25,570 nt of DNA. Origin: Bacteriovoracaceae bacterium UBA6153 (GTDB lineage Bacteria; Bdellovibrionota; Bacteriovoracia; Bacteriovoracales; Bacteriovoracaceae). Position numbers and translations under genes: made by a program. The stretch's first letter is position 1, and the number at the start of each line of letters is the position of its first letter. The notes under the pieces are model-generated. The model made no database searches and was not told where the DNA came from. It was given only the letters and a program-made list of their open reading frames with translations. The stretch is from assembly GCA_002428265.1 (NCBI GenBank), contig DIUR01000026.1, positions 1 through 25,570 on the forward strand, in the 5' to 3' direction. Shown in pieces: positions 23,000 to 25,570 of the stretch.

Positions 23000-24637
23000 C
23001 TACTTCTTATCCATATTAAATCTGATAACAACTCTTTGGGCTTTCTTACAGTCGTTCACCTTACAGAAATTCTCTGGGCTCACATCTGTCTTAACCTTGG
23101 CAACCTCGAGGAAGCTTCTTCCTGAAACTTTCATAAGAGGCATTAAATTTCTTTGAGTGATAGATTTATCTTTTTGATTATCTACAATGTAATTAAAAAT
23201 TGATTTTGCTCTCGAATAACTTAAGTCCATGTTGTACTTTAAGGCCTCTTGATCTTCTTTTGAGTTACTTTTTGGATCTACAAATCTTCCTTTGTACGTT
23301 GGAGAAGCAAAACCAATAATCTCAACTCCTGAAACCTTGTCAGAGATTTTTGCATTACCTAATAAAGATTTAGCATATAAAGGGACGGCCTTATCAATAA
23401 CCGATCTCATCTCTGCTTTAAGCTGAGCAGAACCACTATCGAAATAGGAGTCTCCGAAATCCAGGAGAACTTCCCCGGTCTCGCTGTTAACTTCGGCCTT
23501 AATACCTGCGCTTGCAAAACTATTTTTAATATCTTTTGCAACAGACTGTCTGGCCTCAATTTCGGCCTTAGCTTTCTCTAACTGCCCTTGAAGTCCACCC
23601 ATCTGCTTTAACATATCTTTTTCTTTTTGAAGTGCAGCTGCTCTAAATGCACCTTCTCTTTTTTCTCTTTCAGCAGCTCCCAATTTAAGTTTTCCCAACT
23701 CCCCTTCAAAGGCAGCCTTCTCACGTGCCTGTTGAGCTGCAAAACCACCTTTTAAATCTCTAATTCTCGCTTCTGCATCACTGGCCGTTTGAGCAAGTTT
23801 ATTTTGAAGTGATTCGGCCTCTCCTGTTTTCTTATCCAGGAGACCTTTGGTTTCTGTAAGATTGGTTGAAACCTCGCTAAGCTTTTGAGAAACACCCTCA
23901 AGCTCGGCTTGATACTGTTGTTTCTCATTTATAAGCGCCTTTACTTTATTTTGATTTTCTAAATTGGCCTGAGCAATTCTTTTTTCCATAATGGTCTTCG
24001 TAATTTTGTTGGCCTTAAAAGAATCTCTCAACTGTTGAACTTGTTGTGCCAGTTGTTTTTTCGCATCCAAAATCTCTTTTTCACCTTTAGCGATCAACTG
24101 TTGATTAACCTGAATTTCTTTTTCTAGACCTTCAACCTGCATCTCTTTTTCGCTAATAACTTGAGACTTCTCTTCGATGACAACTTCACGTGTATTAATT
24201 TTTGTTTTTGCCAGTTTGTTGGCATTTAACATATTTCTTACCATTTGCTGGTACTTATTAAGGGACTGCTCTTTTTTCTGATTTTCTAACAATTGTCTTT
24301 TTAATTTATCATTTTCAGATTCATTTTCTTCACGAAGCAAAGAGAGCTTATCAATCAACTCGTTGTATTCATCTTTTTCAGACTGACTAGCATTGTCTTT
24401 CATGTATTGATTTTTGATATCTTCGTAGGCCTTCAACTGATTTTTTAAATCACTTACTTCCGTGGCGAGTTGTTCATTAACAACTTGTTGCTTAATAACG
24501 TCTGCGCCTTGTCTCATGCTCGAAACAACATAAAGTAGTAAGAAAATACAACTAAGTCCTAAAAACAAATCTGAATAAGATGTCCAAAAACTATCACCCG
24601 AATGCTGATTGTTATTTTTGTTGTGATTGAATGACAT
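23000..24637 (-). CDS. MotB/ZorB-like OmpA-domain protein with long coiled-coil stalk
   Basis: 545 aa; GGGGA lies just before the ATG. A short cytoplasmic N-terminus is followed by one helix (about 17-40) reading FWTSYSDLFLGLSCIFLLLY, which aligns with the MotB plug helix AYADFM; Asp23 matches the proton-binding Asp of MotB. Residues of about 45-345 are a continuous charged coiled coil, predicted to lie in the periplasm, much longer than the MotB or ZorB linker. From about 390 to the end is an OmpA/MotB peptidoglycan-binding domain (LLDFGDSYFDSGSAQL; VEIIGFASPTY; MDLSYSRAKSIFNYI). First gene of the stator-like set. It should convert ion flow through the MotA-like ring into movement against the cell wall. 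Confidence 0.87.
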   Translation of the reverse strand: MSFNHNKNNNQHSGDSFWTSYSDLFLGLSCIFLLLYVVSSMRQGADVIKQQVVNEQLATEVSDLKNQLKAYEDIKNQYMKDNASQSEKDEYNELIDKLSLLREENESENDKLKRQLLENQKKEQSLNKYQQMVRNMLNANKLAKTKINTREVVIEEKSQVISEKEMQVEGLEKEIQVNQQLIAKGEKEILDAKKQLAQQVQQLRDSFKANKITKTIMEKRIAQANLENQNKVKALINEKQQYQAELEGVSQKLSEVSTNLTETKGLLDKKTGEAESLQNKLAQTASDAEARIRDLKGGFAAQQAREKAAFEGELGKLKLGAAEREKREGAFRAAALQKEKDMLKQMGGLQGQLEKAKAEIEARQSVAKDIKNSFASAGIKAEVNSETGEVLLDFGDSYFDSGSAQLKAEMRSVIDKAVPLYAKSLLGNAKISDKVSGVEIIGFASPTYKGRFVDPKSNSKEDQEALKYNMDLSYSRAKSIFNYIVDNQKDKSITQRNLMPLMKVSGRSFLEVAKVKTDVSPENFCKVNDCKKAQRVVIRFNMDKK

Positions 24638-24953
24638 AAGTCCCCGTCGCGATTACATTTAAAATAATTTGATCAAGTTTCTAGTTAAATATAATTGATT
24701 CTGACAGCAATTTATTTTTTTGCAAAAGCACCTGTTTAGAGGAAGATTTTAGCCAGTTTTCTGCAAAAGATTCATGGCAACAGCCTGTATCTCGATAGAA
24801 ACAGTTTTGTCGTTTTTTAGCCTTCCTTGCCTAAATCCCTATGGTTTGGCCCCAGTTAAGGGAGCAGAGCCTATCAATTTTACAAGCTTTCCTTTTAGAG
24901 GAGTTTTTAGTGGTAGAACCTCCTATCTCGTTTAATCTTTTTTAGGAGTTCGT
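24638..24953. other. 316-base intergenic region between divergent genes
   Basis: It lies between the MotB-like gene (minus) and the small secreted protein (plus). No convincing ORF was found. The left part (to about 24735) is AT-rich and probably holds the minus-strand promoter, though I could not pick clear -35/-10 boxes. The right part is less AT-rich and contains a terminator-like hairpin (24785-24818) and a purine-rich ribosome-binding site (TTTAGGAG) before ATG 24954. The long leader for the plus gene could hold a small RNA or attenuator. Confidence 0.5.
24785..24818 (+). terminator. Terminator-like hairpin in the leader of the small secreted protein
   Basis: CTGTATCT and AGAAACAG pair with one mismatch around a CGAT loop and are followed at once by a U-rich tract (TTTTGTCGTTTTTT). 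The stem is weak. It has no coding gene upstream on the plus strand, so if real it would end a short RNA begun inside this intergenic region or attenuate transcription into the gene at 24954. Confidence 0.25.
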
Positions 24954-25244
24954 ATGAAGAAAATATTTCTTTTAGGTTTATTGGCAATTTCAACATCAGC
25001 GTTTGCTATTTCTGATGAAAACTTAGCAAAGGCCTGTCTTGAAACAGGAAAAGAAAAACTAAAAGTTGCGGCCATTAAGAATCTTTGTATTCTAGATAAC
25101 TCAACTGTTCACGCTTCAAACATCGACAATACTATTTTTAATGCTACTAAAGGCATTACATATACAGGAACAATGAACTGTCTTATCTCTGGAGATAAGC
25201 TCATTTCAGCTCCTGTTCAGTATTTCAAAGGTACTTGTAAATAA
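24954..25244 (+). CDS. Small secreted four-cysteine protein, unknown function
   Basis: 96 aa with a textbook Sec signal peptide (MKKIFLLGLLAISTSAFA, cleavage after Ala18) and a good ribosome-binding site (TTTAGGAG). The mature protein is about 78 residues with four cysteines (28, 45, 76, 95), an even number suited to two disulfides in the periplasm or outside. The end is beta-rich (GITYTGTMNCLISGDKLISA). I do not recognise a family. The strong signal, own leader and small size suggest an abundant secreted or periplasmic factor. It is convergent with the endonuclease fragment, 27 bases away. Confidence 0.7.
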   Translation: MKKIFLLGLLAISTSAFAISDENLAKACLETGKEKLKVAAIKNLCILDNSTVHASNIDNTIFNATKGITYTGTMNCLISGDKLISAPVQYFKGTCK

Positions 25245-25259
25245 GATACTTTTTGGATC

Positions 25260-25292
25260 GAAGCAGAAGGCCTAATCGCAGTCTGCTTCTTT
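25260..25292 (+). terminator. Putative terminator after the small secreted protein
   Basis: GAAGCAGA (25260-25267) and TCTGCTTC (25282-25289) form a perfect 8-bp stem around a 14-base loop, followed by TTT. It starts 16 bases after the TAA at 25244. The right arm lies inside the 3' end of the convergent endonuclease fragment. The U-tract is short. Confidence 0.45.
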
Positions 25293-25547
25293 CCATGTAT
25301 TGATGCTCGCAGGAACTCTGCTTCGGTTATTTTTAAGCTCGGGATAATTTTTGTTAAATGCTATTCCCGTCATCGTTTCAACATTTTCCACCGGAACTAT
25401 TCTCTTTAATAAAACATCCCCTTTATCTGATTGATCATACAAAAATGTCAGTGATTTTTTTGGAGGAGTCTCATCAATAACAATCTTAAAAAATTTCTGT
25501 GGGACTATTAATCCACTTTTTAGTCTTGAATCTTGCGAAGTAAACAT
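25272..25547 (-). pseudogene. C-terminal part of a DNA/RNA non-specific endonuclease (NUC family), truncated
   Basis: 91 aa: VPQKFFKIVID, then SLTFLYDQ and VENVETMTGIAF, match the last third of the NUC/endonuclease G family (the P-x-x-FFK strand and the closing E-x-x-TG-x-x-F motif). The catalytic DRGH and the metal-binding Asn, which lie N-terminal, are absent. Reading upstream of the ATG at 25547 in the same frame gives PGQV directly after a TAA at 25560-25562, so the frame is closed just inside the window. The rest of the gene may lie beyond 25570 in another frame (a frameshifted or broken gene), or this may be a stand-alone remnant. It cannot be active as seen. Family call good; pseudogene status less certain. 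Confidence 0.6.
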
Positions 25548-25570
25548 GACCTGACCGGGTTAAACCAGTC

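Noticed and set aside
22045..24637. Canonical Zorya anti-phage system (ZorAB)
   Set aside because: The MotA-like motif resembles ZorA and the partner has an OmpA domain. However, the ZorA C-terminal tail is missing, the MotB-like linker is far too long, and no ZorC, ZorD or ZorE gene is in the window.
22045..24637. Flagellar stator motA/motB or Tol-Pal tolQ/tolR
   Set aside because: The channel subunit has three, not four, predicted helices, unlike MotA. The partner has an OmpA domain, unlike TolR/ExbD. No TolA, TolB, Pal or flagellar genes are adjacent.
24840..24900. Known riboswitch in the leader of the small secreted protein
   Set aside because: The GC-richer segment was compared by eye with common riboswitch cores (c-di-GMP, cobalamin, TPP) and none matched.

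Overview
The window looks like a stretch of AT-rich chromosome from a Gram-negative (diderm) bacterium. This rests on a TolC-type outer-membrane channel, two lipobox lipoproteins, an OmpA-type peptidoglycan-binding domain and many Sec signal peptides. The many secreted or surface hydrolases (S41 and S9 peptidases, a phospholipase A2-like protein, an endonuclease fragment) and the FHA/coiled-coil/MotAB-like envelope genes would suit a Bdellovibrio-like predator, perhaps of the Bacteriovorax group. That assignment is inference: no rRNA or other marker gene is present. No tRNA, CRISPR array, insertion sequence or phage gene was seen.

Layout. (1) 152-2554: a secreted S41-family peptidase with a C-terminal jelly-roll-like module, flanked by two 21-bp interrupted palindromes. 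(2) 2737-7250: five tightly packed genes (GNAT-like protein, two different membrane fatty-acid desaturases, a condensation/CAT-fold acyltransferase, a second larger GNAT-like protein). This reads as an acyl-lipid or acyl-conjugate biosynthesis operon of unrecognised product. (3) 7310-11524: a tripartite MacAB-TolC-like exporter with the MacB ATPase and permease split, followed at 11564 by a Bcr/CflA-type MFS pump. All ten genes from 2737 to 12787 point the same way with overlaps or short gaps, so synthesis and export may be linked. (4) 12747-13259 (minus): a small secreted PLA2-like protein whose 3' end overlaps that of the MFS gene. (5) 13506-16750: an orphan membrane histidine kinase, then a lipoprotein S9 prolyl-oligopeptidase-type enzyme. 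(6) 16884-24637: two convergent FHA/coiled-coil/tail-anchored paralogues with one base between their stop codons; the minus-strand copy lies downstream of a MotA/TolQ/ZorA-like channel subunit and a MotB-like OmpA protein with a very long coiled coil. (7) 24954-25547: a small four-cysteine secreted protein and the 3' part of a DNA/RNA non-specific endonuclease.

The most interesting unit is region 6. It has the parts of an ion-driven inner-membrane stator (MotA-like plus MotB-like with the conserved membrane Asp) joined to one or two long cytoplasmic coiled-coil rods carrying phosphothreonine-binding FHA heads. It lacks ZorC, ZorD and ZorE, flagellar rotor genes and Tol-Pal partners, so it does not match the stator systems I can name. 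The acyltransferase/desaturase cluster of region 2 with its adjacent exporter is the second candidate for an undescribed system.
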